Assembly (NCBI GenBank): GCA_937996235.1 | Contig: CALKVK010000031.1 | Location: 247,893-311,892 of the forward strand | From: an uncultured bacterium | Lineage (GTDB): Bacteria; Planctomycetota; JAJSAM01; JAJVHW01 | DNA length: 64,000 bases | Reading direction: 5' to 3' | Part shown: positions 47,132 through 54,619 of the stretch, one piece after another | Position numbering within the stretch: position 1 is the first letter of the stretch | Layout of the letters: every line of letters begins with the position of its first letter | The notes under the pieces: model-generated | Database searches by the model: none | Told to the model about the DNA's origin: nothing | The model's input: only the letters and a program-made list of their open reading frames with translations | Made by a program: the position numbers and the translations under genes

Positions 47132-47992
47132 TCAGGTCTCGCCCGCGTCGTCCCTCGCCGGCACGTAGAGCGGCGCGTCACACGCGGGCGCCGCACCGGC
47201 CGCGACGGCCCGTGCGAGGAGCGCCTCGATCGCGCGCGTCCCGAGCTCGCCGTAGCCGGCCGAGAACTCGTTCACGTAGAGGTCGATGTGGGCGCGCGTG
47301 ACACCCTCCGCGAGCTCCTGCGCGTGGGCGCGGACGAAGTCGCGCGAGAGCGCGGGGTCGCGGCGCGCGATCGCGAGGCTCTGCCCCACCCAGCCCTCGA
47401 GCGCCGCGGCGAGCGACGCGTCCACGTCGCGCCGCACGAAGATGCCGCCGAGCGCCACCGGCAGCCCCGTCTCGGCCTCGAAGCGCGCGCCGAGGTCCTC
47501 GACCGCGTGCAGCCCGCGCTCGCGGTACGTGAAGCGCAGCTCGTGGATGATGACGGCCGCGTCGGCCTCGCCGCGCGCGAGGGCGCCGGGCAGGCGGTCG
47601 TAGCGCAAGCAGGGCGTGTCGGTCACGTCCGGGTGGAACGTGCGGAAGAGCAGCGCGGCGGTCGTCAGGTCGCCCGGCAGCAGCACGCGGCGCCCCGCGA
47701 GGTCGCCCGGCGCGAGCGGGTCGCGCGCGACCACCAGCGGACCGTTGCCGCGGCCGAGCGCGCCGCCCGTGCGCAGCGCCGCCCACCGCGCGCGGTGTCG
47801 TGCGAACGCCGCGAAGCTCGCCTTCGTCGCCTCGATCCCCCCCGCCGCGAGCAGCGCGTTCAGTTCCTCGACGTCGGCGAGCACCGGCTCGATGCGCACG
47901 CCGTGCGTGTCCACGAGTCCGTGCAGCAGCGCGTGCAGGATGAACGTGTCGTTCGGACACGGCGAGAGGCCGAGGCGGAGCGACGTCGTCAC
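47132..47992 (-). CDS. mqnD: 1,4-dihydroxy-6-naphthoate synthase (futalosine pathway)
   Basis: A 286-residue periplasmic-binding-protein fold enzyme that converts cyclic dehypoxanthinyl futalosine to 1,4-dihydroxy-6-naphthoate in futalosine-dependent menaquinone synthesis. The N-terminal LGLSPCPNDTFILHALLHG is diagnostic of MqnD. GGIEATKASFAAF, DAAVIIHELRFTY and GLPVALGGIFVRRDV follow in family order. The GTG start overlaps the mqnB stop (GTGA), placing two pathway steps together. mqnA, mqnC and mqnE are not in the window. Presence of this pathway implies menaquinone as respiratory quinone, in keeping with the haem proteins encoded downstream. Confidence 0.95.
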   Translation of the reverse strand: MTTSLRLGLSPCPNDTFILHALLHGLVDTHGVRIEPVLADVEELNALLAAGGIEATKASFAAFARHRARWAALRTGGALGRGNGPLVVARDPLAPGDLAGRRVLLPGDLTTAALLFRTFHPDVTDTPCLRYDRLPGALARGEADAAVIIHELRFTYRERGLHAVEDLGARFEAETGLPVALGGIFVRRDVDASLAAALEGWVGQSLAIARRDPALSRDFVRAHAQELAEGVTRAHIDLYVNEFSAGYGELGTRAIEALLARAVAAGAAPACDAPLYVPARDDAGET

Positions 47993-48621
47993 GGCGCGCC
48001 GCTCCCTCCCCTTCGCGCGAGCACGGCCGAGGCGTGCGCCACGGCGAGCGCCAGGTCGAAGGGCGCGCCGTCGCGCGGACCGCACGGGTTGGAGATGCCG
48101 CGCAGCTCGGCGAACGGCACGCCGTGACGCGCGCACGCAAGCGCGATCGCGGCGCCCTCCATCCCCTCCGCGAGCGCGCCCGTCGCGCTGCGCTCGCGGA
48201 CGAGCCGGTCGGTGCCGGCGCACACGCTGACCGTCGCGACGCGCCCGAGCGCGACGCGGAAACCGTCGCCGTCGCCCGCGAACGGCGCGCGCAGCAGCGC
48301 GTCGGTGGCCGTCCACGCCGCGGCGGGCACGGGCATGCCCGGCCGCTCGAACGGCCGGAAGCCGCGCGCCGTGCCGAGTCCCTCGTCGAGCACCGCGACC
48401 TCCGTCGCGACGGCGACGTCGCCGAGCGCGAGGCCCGACGCCGGATACGCGCCCGCGACCCCGAACGAGACGACGCCCGCGACGCCGCCCTGCGCGAGAC
48501 GCGTCGCCGTCGCCACCGCCGCGGCCGACTTGCCGACGCCGCAGACGAGCACCTCGCCCGCGAACGCGCGGGGTCTCTCGGCCTCGGTGGCGACGACGAC
48601 GAGCGGGAGGCGCGGCTGCAC
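47989..48621 (-). CDS. mqnB: Futalosine hydrolase (nucleosidase)
   Basis: A 210-residue nucleoside phosphorylase-fold enzyme that removes hypoxanthine from futalosine. Visible signatures are VLVCGVGKSAAAVATATRLA, VVSFGVAGAYPASGLALGDV, EGMEGAAIALACARHGVPF and ELRGISNPCG. The last is the catalytic RGISN/CG segment typical of MTA/SAH nucleosidase relatives, and the E-G-M-E-G purine/ribose site is intact. The order mqnB-mqnD is a common one for the pathway. A GTG start without a clear Shine-Dalgarno sequence is used. Upstream, a MITE-like element separates it from the large haem operon. Confidence 0.92.
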   Translation of the reverse strand: MQPRLPLVVVATEAERPRAFAGEVLVCGVGKSAAAVATATRLAQGGVAGVVSFGVAGAYPASGLALGDVAVATEVAVLDEGLGTARGFRPFERPGMPVPAAAWTATDALLRAPFAGDGDGFRVALGRVATVSVCAGTDRLVRERSATGALAEGMEGAAIALACARHGVPFAELRGISNPCGPRDGAPFDLALAVAHASAVLARRGGSGAP

Positions 48622-48697
48622 GCGGAGATGCTACGCAGGGCGCGCACCGGGGACGCGGGAGCTCTGCGGGACGCGACGCCTTCAGCGCACGAGGGCC

Positions 48698-48934
48698 GGC
48701 CCGCATCGTTCACCAGCTCCCGCGCCCGGCGCGTCGCCGGAGTCGCGATCTCGGCGTCGGCGCTCCTCGAACGGGGTGTTCAACCCCGACCTCGTCGCGC
48801 CTCCTTGACCTCGCGCCTCCGGCTCGGCCGGGACGGGCTGTCTCCTGGTGGGACCGCAGTTGTCACGGACGCAGCCCGCGAATCGACTGGGCTACAGCCG
48901 CACTCACCGTGAGAGCTGGTGAACGATGCGGGCC
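48698..48934. mobile_element. MITE-like element, copy B (237 bp)
   Basis: Perfect 22-bp terminal inverted repeats: 48698-48719 (GGCCCGCATCGTTCACCAGC, then TC) and the exact complement at 48913-48934. The first 140 bases are nearly identical to copy A in opposite orientation (four differences by eye), with a divergent middle. No obvious target duplication. The right terminal repeat is translated as the last codons of the binding-protein gene (LARIVHQLSR), whose stop codon lies inside the element at 48904-48906. Confidence 0.8.
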
Positions 48935-49611
48935 AGCGCCGCGCGGGCGGCGTCCCAGCCCGCGACGGCCCAGCCGTCCGGGTCGTGTCCGTACGCTGCG
49001 CGGTAGGCCGCGACGACGTCGGCGCGCGCCGCCGTGTCCACGGGCGGTGCGTCCGGGAGCGCGTCGCCGACGCCGTCCCGCTGCGGCACGACGCCGACGA
49101 CCCAGCCGCTGCCCGTCGACGTGACGCTGCGCGCAGGCGACGTGGAGATGACGGGGATGCCCGCGCGCGTGCCCATCTGCGCGATCACGTGCGCGCGGCG
49201 CCGCTCGGGCGGCGCGATGACCGCCACGGCGCCGTCGTCGAACGCGAGCCGCACGGCCGCCGACGCGGCGGCGTCCCAGCGCGACTCGTGCGGCGCGACG
49301 GCGAGCGTCAGGTCCGGGCCGCCCTGCGCGCGCGCCGCGTCGAGGGCGAGGCGCGCGCCCGCGGCGAGCGACGCCGTGACCGCCGCGTCGTCGGACGGGA
49401 CGAGACCGAGGCACGGGCGCACGTCGCGGTCGCGGGTCCAGGCGGTCTCGCGCGGAGGCGGCGCGCGCCGCGGCGCGGGCCGCGCGGGCGCAGCGACGTC
49501 AGGAATCGGCACGCGCACGTCGTCGCCGCGCGGCGCGGTGTCGGGAGCGCGCGGCGCGCCGCACGCGGCGAGTGCGCACAGGGCCACCACGACGACGCGT
49601 CGCATGCTCAT
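48904..49611 (-). CDS. Periplasmic binding-protein-like lipoprotein, C-terminus replaced by a MITE
   Basis: A 235-residue lipoprotein with lipobox LAAC (Cys17) followed by a Pro/Arg-rich linker (about 35-55). It then has type 1 periplasmic binding-protein features like those of its upstream neighbour: SLAAGARLALDAARAQGGPD, AVAVIAPPERRRAHVIAQMG, ISTSPARSVTSTGSGWVVGV and AYRAAYGHDPDGWAVAGWDA. The final helix reads AARAALARIVHQLSR, where the last eight or so residues come from the terminal repeat of the inserted element. The natural C-terminus of the fold is therefore missing. Starts by ATGA overlap with the preceding gene. Last gene of the eight-gene operon. It may be a decaying or still functional fragment. 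Confidence 0.7.
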   Translation of the reverse strand: MSMRRVVVVALCALAACGAPRAPDTAPRGDDVRVPIPDVAAPARPAPRRAPPPRETAWTRDRDVRPCLGLVPSDDAAVTASLAAGARLALDAARAQGGPDLTLAVAPHESRWDAAASAAVRLAFDDGAVAVIAPPERRRAHVIAQMGTRAGIPVISTSPARSVTSTGSGWVVGVVPQRDGVGDALPDAPPVDTAARADVVAAYRAAYGHDPDGWAVAGWDAARAALARIVHQLSR

Positions 49612-50900
49612 TCGAAGACGAAGCGTCCCCCGGCCACGCGGCCGAGCACGGGCCGGACGGTGTCGTTGCCGGTGACGTCGAGCCGGATCGTGCCGGCGAC
49701 GCCCTCGTACGTGCGCCGCGCGAAGAGCACGTCGCGGATGCGCGCGCGGTTCAGCCCCGCCTCGCGGACCGCGTCGACGAGCATCCGCGCCGCGTCGTAG
49801 CTGAACGCGGCGGTGGCGTCGGGCTCGTCGCCGCAGCGCTCGCGCCAGCGCGCTCGGAACGCGTCCCACGCGGCGCGGCCGGGGCGCGGGTCCATCGGGT
49901 ACGTGAAGACGAAGCCCTCGGCGGCGTCGCCGGCGGACTCGAGGAACTCGGGCGCGGCGACGCGGTCGGGACCGTAGAGCGCACACGTCACGCCCGCCGC
50001 GCGCAGCGCCTTCACGGCGACCGCGGTCGGCCCGGGACGGCCCCACAGGACGACGGCGTCGGGGGCGAGGTCGCGGATGCGGGCCACGCGCGCCGCGAAC
50101 TCGGGACTCTCCGGCGTGTCGCCCGGCTCGTAGCGCGTCTCGAGCAGGATCGGGTGGTGCAGGCGCCGCGCCGCGTCCTTGAACTCGCCGGTGCCCGTGC
50201 GGCCGTAGCGGCTGTTCGCGCGGAAGAGCACGACACGCGTGCGCGCGTCCTCCTCGAAGACCTTCTGTGCGAGGCGGTACGAGGTCTGACGGTCGTCGGG
50301 CCGCACGCGCACGAGCCACGGGATGTTGTGCTCGGTGAGGGTCGGGTCGACGCCCGTCGCGTTCAGGTTCGGCACCTCGAGCTTCAGCAGCACGCGCGAG
50401 AGCACGTGCGAGTTCGCGTCCTCGTAGCCGCCCAGGATGCCCCACGCGCCGCGGTCGAACGTCAGCTCGACGGCCGCCTCGCCGGCGGCGCCCCACGTGC
50501 CGGTCTCGTCGCGCACGAGCAGCTCGAACGGCAGGTGCGACGGGCCGAAGCCGCCTGCGGCGTTGGCCTCCTCGAACGCCATGCGCGTCGCCTCCTGCAT
50601 CGCCTTGCCGGCGCGCACGTCGGGACCGCGCAGCGGCGCGAGGAGTCCGATGCGCACCGCGTCGAGGTCCGCGGGGGGCGGGTCGTCGCGCCCCGGGCCG
50701 CGGAACTCCGGCGCCGTCACGAAGAAGCGGCGCGCCGGCGCGCCCGCACCGCGGAAGGGCACGAGCGCGCCGGGCGTCGCGCCGTATCCGCCGTCGTCCT
50801 CCGCCGGCGGCGGCTCGGGCGGACGGGCGTCCTGCGCGTGGAGCAGCGCGGGCACGGCGACGAGCGCCGCGACGAGCGCCGGCCGTGCCGCGCCGCGCAT
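49608..50900 (-). CDS. Branched-chain amino acid/amide-type ABC substrate-binding protein
   Basis: A 430-residue secreted protein with a signal peptide (about 1-22, ending LLHAQDA). A Pro/Asp-rich linker runs to about 75, and then a full type 1 periplasmic binding protein of the LivJ/amide-urea class: VRIGLLAPLRGPDVRAGKAM, EEANAAGGFG, GILGGYEDANSHVL, WLVRVRPDDRQTSYRLAQKV, TRVVLFRANSRYGRTGTGEF and FSYDAARMLVDAVREAGLN. No permease or ATPase genes are adjacent, so it may act as a sensor or scavenger component rather than in a transporter. The ATG overlaps the stop of the RidA-like gene by one base. Confidence 0.86.
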   Translation of the reverse strand: MRGAARPALVAALVAVPALLHAQDARPPEPPPAEDDGGYGATPGALVPFRGAGAPARRFFVTAPEFRGPGRDDPPPADLDAVRIGLLAPLRGPDVRAGKAMQEATRMAFEEANAAGGFGPSHLPFELLVRDETGTWGAAGEAAVELTFDRGAWGILGGYEDANSHVLSRVLLKLEVPNLNATGVDPTLTEHNIPWLVRVRPDDRQTSYRLAQKVFEEDARTRVVLFRANSRYGRTGTGEFKDAARRLHHPILLETRYEPGDTPESPEFAARVARIRDLAPDAVVLWGRPGPTAVAVKALRAAGVTCALYGPDRVAAPEFLESAGDAAEGFVFTYPMDPRPGRAAWDAFRARWRERCGDEPDATAAFSYDAARMLVDAVREAGLNRARIRDVLFARRTYEGVAGTIRLDVTGNDTVRPVLGRVAGGRFVFE

Positions 50901-51481
50901 CAGCGCGCGCCCTTCACGAACGCGAACGCCTCGATCTCGATCAGCAGGTCGCTGCGGCAGAGGCGCGCCTGGATGCCCGTGCTCGCCGGCAGCGGGTCGA
51001 GTCCGTGGCACGCGAAGAACAGCGTGCGCACCTTGTTGAACTCGTCGTAGTCGCGCTCGATGTCGCGCAGGTAGCAGCTCGTGCGCACGATGTCGTGCCA
51101 CGTCGCGCCCTCGGCGTGCAGCAGCTCCGTGATGTTGCGGAACGTGCGCCAGAGCTGCGCGCGGAAGTCGCCCGGGTAGATCGTCGCGCCGCGCTCGTCG
51201 ATGCTCGCGGTGCCCGAGACGTAGAGGATGCGGTGCCCCGCCTCGAGCGTGACCGCGAGGCCGCGGCTGAACGACGAGGGCAGCGGGTAGTCGTACGCCT
51301 CGTTCAGCACGTCGTGCGACGTGATGCGCGAGCGCGGCACCTGCGGCTCCGCGGCAGGGAGCCGCACGATGCGGCCCTCGGCGTCGAGGATCCCCAGGCG
51401 CCCCATCTCGATGCGCTCCGCGTCCGAGAAGCTGCGGTCCACCCGTCCGAGCACCCGCGTCCCACCGTCCAGCGTCTGCAT
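50900..51481 (-). CDS. RidA/YjgF-superfamily protein, chorismatase-like sequence
   Basis: A 193-residue protein. About 70 N-terminal residues of unclear nature are followed by a RidA/YjgF domain: ILYVSGTASIDERGATIYPG, LWRTFRNITELLHAEGATWH, DIVRTSCYLRDIERDYDEFN and RLCRSDLLIEIEAFAFVKG. RidA proteins hydrolyse reactive enamines. The segment VSGTASIDERG also closely resembles the C-terminal half of chorismatases (FkbO/Hyg5/XanB2), which share the fold. The operon begins with a DAHP synthase, so an action on a shikimate-pathway product is possible but unproven. AGGGAGGAACGG precedes the ATG. The first half may be a degenerate second domain. Confidence 0.78.
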   Translation of the reverse strand: MQTLDGGTRVLGRVDRSFSDAERIEMGRLGILDAEGRIVRLPAAEPQVPRSRITSHDVLNEAYDYPLPSSFSRGLAVTLEAGHRILYVSGTASIDERGATIYPGDFRAQLWRTFRNITELLHAEGATWHDIVRTSCYLRDIERDYDEFNKVRTLFFACHGLDPLPASTGIQARLCRSDLLIEIEAFAFVKGAR

Positions 51482-51498
51482 CCGTTCCTCCCTGCGGC

Positions 51499-52671
51499 TC
51501 AGCGGTCGGCCGCGATGCCGTGCGACAGGCCGTGGCCGGTCGCGATCCACACGTCCCGCTCGCGCGGGTGCGTCCACAGCACGTAGTCGTCGCCGGGCGC
51601 CGTCGCGAGCGTCGTCGTCTCGACTTCAGCGCCCGGACGCGTCACGCGCACGGTGCACGTGCCGTCGGCGTTGCGCCGGTACGCGACACAGCCCGCGTCG
51701 TCGAACACGCCGAGCCCCTGGTCCGTCGCGAACCACGCCGCGCGGCCGTGCGCCGCGACGTGCGTGACGAAGTCGCCCGGCATGCCCGAGTCGGCCTGCG
51801 TGAACGAGCGCCAGCGGCGCCCGTCGTAGCGCGAGACCCCGAAGTACGTGGTCTGCCACAGCAGGCCGTCCGCGTACGCCACGAACGAGGAGACCTCGTG
51901 GATGGGACCGTCGTCGGCGAGCAGATCGATCTCCATCTCGCCGTCCGGGTCCCGGTACTCGCGCCAGCGCCCGGTGCGGCGGTCGATCTCGACGATGCCC
52001 CCGCCCCAGAGGCCGACCCAGCCGCGCTGCGGTCCGACGGCCACCGCGTAGCACCACGGCTCGTGCATGATCGAGTTGCCGGTGTCGTGGAGCGACCACG
52101 TGCCGCTCTCCGTGTCGAGCACGCTGAGCCCCGCGCCGGTGCCGCACCACACGAGCCTCCCGTCCACGACACAGTGGTAGACGAGGTCGTTCGCGAGGCC
52201 GCTGCCCTGCTGCGTGTACGTGCGGACGTCGCCGCCGGAGATGCGCGAGAGTCCGCGCAGCGTCGAGACCCACGTCGTGTCCGTGACCGGGTCGCGCGCG
52301 AGCGACGTGACGTAGCGGTGGGCAAGGCCCTGCTGCTCGCCGACGACGCTCCACGTGCCGCCGCGCCGCAGCGCGACGCCCGCGTCGGTGCCGACGTAGA
52401 GGTCGTCGCCCTCGGCGACGACACACGTGACGCGCTCGGACGGCAGACCGTCGGCGACGCCGAGCGTCTCGAAACGCACGTAGCGCGTGGCGTACGGCGT
52501 CACGCCCTGCGGCGCCGCCCACGGGTCGACGGCCGGCTCCTCGGGCACGGCGACGTCGCCGTCGCCCGCGTGCACGTCGTCCACGGAGGGTCCGGTGCGC
52601 ACGGCGAAGAGTGCCGCGACGAGCGCCGCGGCGACGCAGGCGGTCAGCGTCCACGAGGAACTGCGGCGCAT
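51499..52671 (-). CDS. Membrane-anchored beta-propeller of the two-component-regulator-propeller type
   Basis: A 390-residue protein with an N-terminal hydrophobic helix (about 8-24) that serves as signal or anchor. From about residue 65 it has propeller blades of the Reg_prop kind: GLPSERVTCVVAEGDDLYVG, TDAGVALRRGGTWS, VTSLARDPVTDTTWVSTLRG, WCGTGAGLSVLD, GWVGLWGGGIVEID and WFATDQGLGVFDD. These blades are found in sensor domains of hybrid histidine kinases, but no kinase domain follows here. It could be a free periplasmic sensor or binding platform. It starts one base after the cytochrome stop codon and ends 17 bases before the RidA-like start. Confidence 0.82.
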   Translation of the reverse strand: MRRSSSWTLTACVAAALVAALFAVRTGPSVDDVHAGDGDVAVPEEPAVDPWAAPQGVTPYATRYVRFETLGVADGLPSERVTCVVAEGDDLYVGTDAGVALRRGGTWSVVGEQQGLAHRYVTSLARDPVTDTTWVSTLRGLSRISGGDVRTYTQQGSGLANDLVYHCVVDGRLVWCGTGAGLSVLDTESGTWSLHDTGNSIMHEPWCYAVAVGPQRGWVGLWGGGIVEIDRRTGRWREYRDPDGEMEIDLLADDGPIHEVSSFVAYADGLLWQTTYFGVSRYDGRRWRSFTQADSGMPGDFVTHVAAHGRAAWFATDQGLGVFDDAGCVAYRRNADGTCTVRVTRPGAEVETTTLATAPGDDYVLWTHPRERDVWIATGHGLSHGIAADR

Positions 52672-52672
52672 G

Positions 52673-54619
52673 TCAGAGGCTCCTCAGGAACTCGACGAGG
52701 TCGTTCAGGTCGGTCTTGTTCAGGTCCGTGACCACGCCGTGGTGGTCCTCGACGCCGGGCAGCGTCCAGATCTCCTCCAGCGACAGCGCGCGGCCGTCGT
52801 GCAGGTACGGAGCCTTGCGCCCGATGCCCGTCAGGTGCGGCACGTCGTAGGTTCCCGTGTGGTCGAGCGGCGACTGCGTGTGCACGTCGGCGCTCTGCAG
52901 GTTGCTGTAGTGCGGCCCCGCGTGGCACGTGCTGCAGCGGCCCTCCGGCGGGATCGGCGCGCCCTTCTTCGTGGCGGTGCGGAAGAAGATCGCGCGGCCG
53001 CGCTCGACGGCTTCGTCGCGGAACCCGAGCACGGTCTCGTTGCCGCCCGTGGCGCGCGGCGGCGGCAGCGACTCGAGGTACGCGACGAGGTCCTCGACGC
53101 CGGCGTCGGGCATCACGTCGGCGCGCGTCAGGACCATCGCGAAGCGCGCGCCGCACTGCCGCGCGAGCGTCGGGTTGAGGCCCGTCCACTTGAACGGCGC
53201 GGTGCCCTTCACGCCGCGCAGACTGCGGTTCAGCACGATGTCGCGGCCGACGCCGTCGATGTCGAAGTCGTACGTCAGGCCGTCGGTGTGGGCGCCGGGA
53301 TGGCACGAGCGGCACGCGAAGGCGCCCTGGAACGCGTAGCGCGCCGAGTGGAAGACACGCGCGCCGCGCTGCACGGCGTCGTCGGGGATGTGCGGCCCGA
53401 GCGGGATGCGCGCCGCGACGCCGAGGTCGTCGGCGCGGAGCAGCACGAGCGCGTCGTCGAGGCGCTCGGCGACGGCGACGAGTCCGCCGGCCAGCGCGAC
53501 GCCGCCCGGCCGCGATCCCGTGGCCGCGCGGATGCCGAGGTAGGTGTGCGCGAGCGCGAGCGGCTCGGGCGACGCGGGCGCGCAGGCGGCTTCGCAGCCG
53601 AGCGCCGCCGCGACGTCGAGCGCGACCACGGAGTCGTTGCCGCCGGACGCGATCCACGCGCGCGTGCCGTCGGGGGCGACGGCGATCCCCGCGGGATCGG
53701 CGAACGGCCGGTTCACGGTCCCGAGCGGCAACACCGCGACGTCGCCCGTGCCGGCATCGACGGAGCAGAGCACGCCCGAGACGACCCAGCCGCGCGCGAC
53801 CTGCGCGATCGGCAGCAGGTTGCGCACGTGGAGCGACGGGACGAACACGCGCGCACCGTCGGCGGAGAAGGTCAGACCCTCCGCCTGATGGCACGAGGGC
53901 AGCCGCACGCGGCGCTCCACGCGGCCGGTCTCCGCGTCGAGCAGCGTCAGCTCGGACCACGGCTCCTCGTCGGCACGGACGAGCGAGGCCATGCGGCTGA
54001 CGACGGCCATGCGCGTGCCGTCGGGGGCGCGCGCGACGCGGAACGGTTCGCGTCCGGCGGGCACACGCAGGCGCTCGCGGCGTGCGGCGACGTCGACGAG
54101 CGACACGTCCGCGCTGCCCGCGTTCGCGACGAAGAGCGTCGCGCCGTCGCCGCCGAACGCGACGCCGGAGGGCTCGAGGCCGACGCGCACACGCCCGCGC
54201 GGCGTGCCGTCGTGCGCGTCGAAGAAGAGCACGGCGCGCGTGTCGTCGAGGGCGACGGCGAGGGTTGCGCCGTCCGGGCTGACGGCGACGCCCGCCGCCT
54301 CGCCCGGCACCTCGATCCAGCGCAGGAGTGCGCGCCCCGCGACGTCGACGACCGCGACGCGCCGCGCACGTCCGCACGCGACGTAGAGCGTGGCGCCGTC
54401 GGGTGCCGCGGCGATGTCCTCGGGCGTCGGGTGCTCCGTGCCGCGCGCGTACTCGAGCGGCGCGCCGGAGCCGTGGCACGTGATGCAGTTCGTGTGCGCC
54501 ACCTCGCGCACGCCGGTGACGTGGCGCACGTGCAGCGTCGCACCCGCCTTCGCCAGCGCAGCAGCGACGACGAGCGCCAGCACACCGACGGCGACCGAGC
54601 GTGGCCGCAGCCGCTTCAC
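52673..54619 (-). CDS. YVTN beta-propeller fused to MauG/cytochrome c peroxidase-like domain (three haem sites)
   Basis: A 648-residue exported protein with an N-terminal hydrophobic helix (about 8-25) and an early haem site CITCH (45-49). YVTN/lactonase-like propeller blades follow from about 65 to 420 (AGVAVSPDGATLAVALDDTR, SGVAFGGDGATLFVANAGSA, AGIAVAPDGTRAWIASGGND). A diheme peroxidase-type domain follows with CRSCH (about 438) and CSTCH (about 562). Its end is the usual MauG/CCP pattern: VPHLTGIGRKAPYLHDGR, then LEEIWTL and LNDLVEFLRSL. It would carry out electron transfer or peroxide-dependent oxidation in the periplasm. The GTG start overlaps the preceding gene (GTGA) and has an excellent GGAGGTGGGGA site. 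Confidence 0.88.
   Translation of the reverse strand: MKRLRPRSVAVGVLALVVAAALAKAGATLHVRHVTGVREVAHTNCITCHGSGAPLEYARGTEHPTPEDIAAAPDGATLYVACGRARRVAVVDVAGRALLRWIEVPGEAAGVAVSPDGATLAVALDDTRAVLFFDAHDGTPRGRVRVGLEPSGVAFGGDGATLFVANAGSADVSLVDVAARRERLRVPAGREPFRVARAPDGTRMAVVSRMASLVRADEEPWSELTLLDAETGRVERRVRLPSCHQAEGLTFSADGARVFVPSLHVRNLLPIAQVARGWVVSGVLCSVDAGTGDVAVLPLGTVNRPFADPAGIAVAPDGTRAWIASGGNDSVVALDVAAALGCEAACAPASPEPLALAHTYLGIRAATGSRPGGVALAGGLVAVAERLDDALVLLRADDLGVAARIPLGPHIPDDAVQRGARVFHSARYAFQGAFACRSCHPGAHTDGLTYDFDIDGVGRDIVLNRSLRGVKGTAPFKWTGLNPTLARQCGARFAMVLTRADVMPDAGVEDLVAYLESLPPPRATGGNETVLGFRDEAVERGRAIFFRTATKKGAPIPPEGRCSTCHAGPHYSNLQSADVHTQSPLDHTGTYDVPHLTGIGRKAPYLHDGRALSLEEIWTLPGVEDHHGVVTDLNKTDLNDLVEFLRSL

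Noticed and set aside
48698..48934. Integron attC site
   Set aside because: The ends lack the RYYYAAC/GTTRRRY core sites and there is no integrase. Long identical inverted repeats fit a MITE better.
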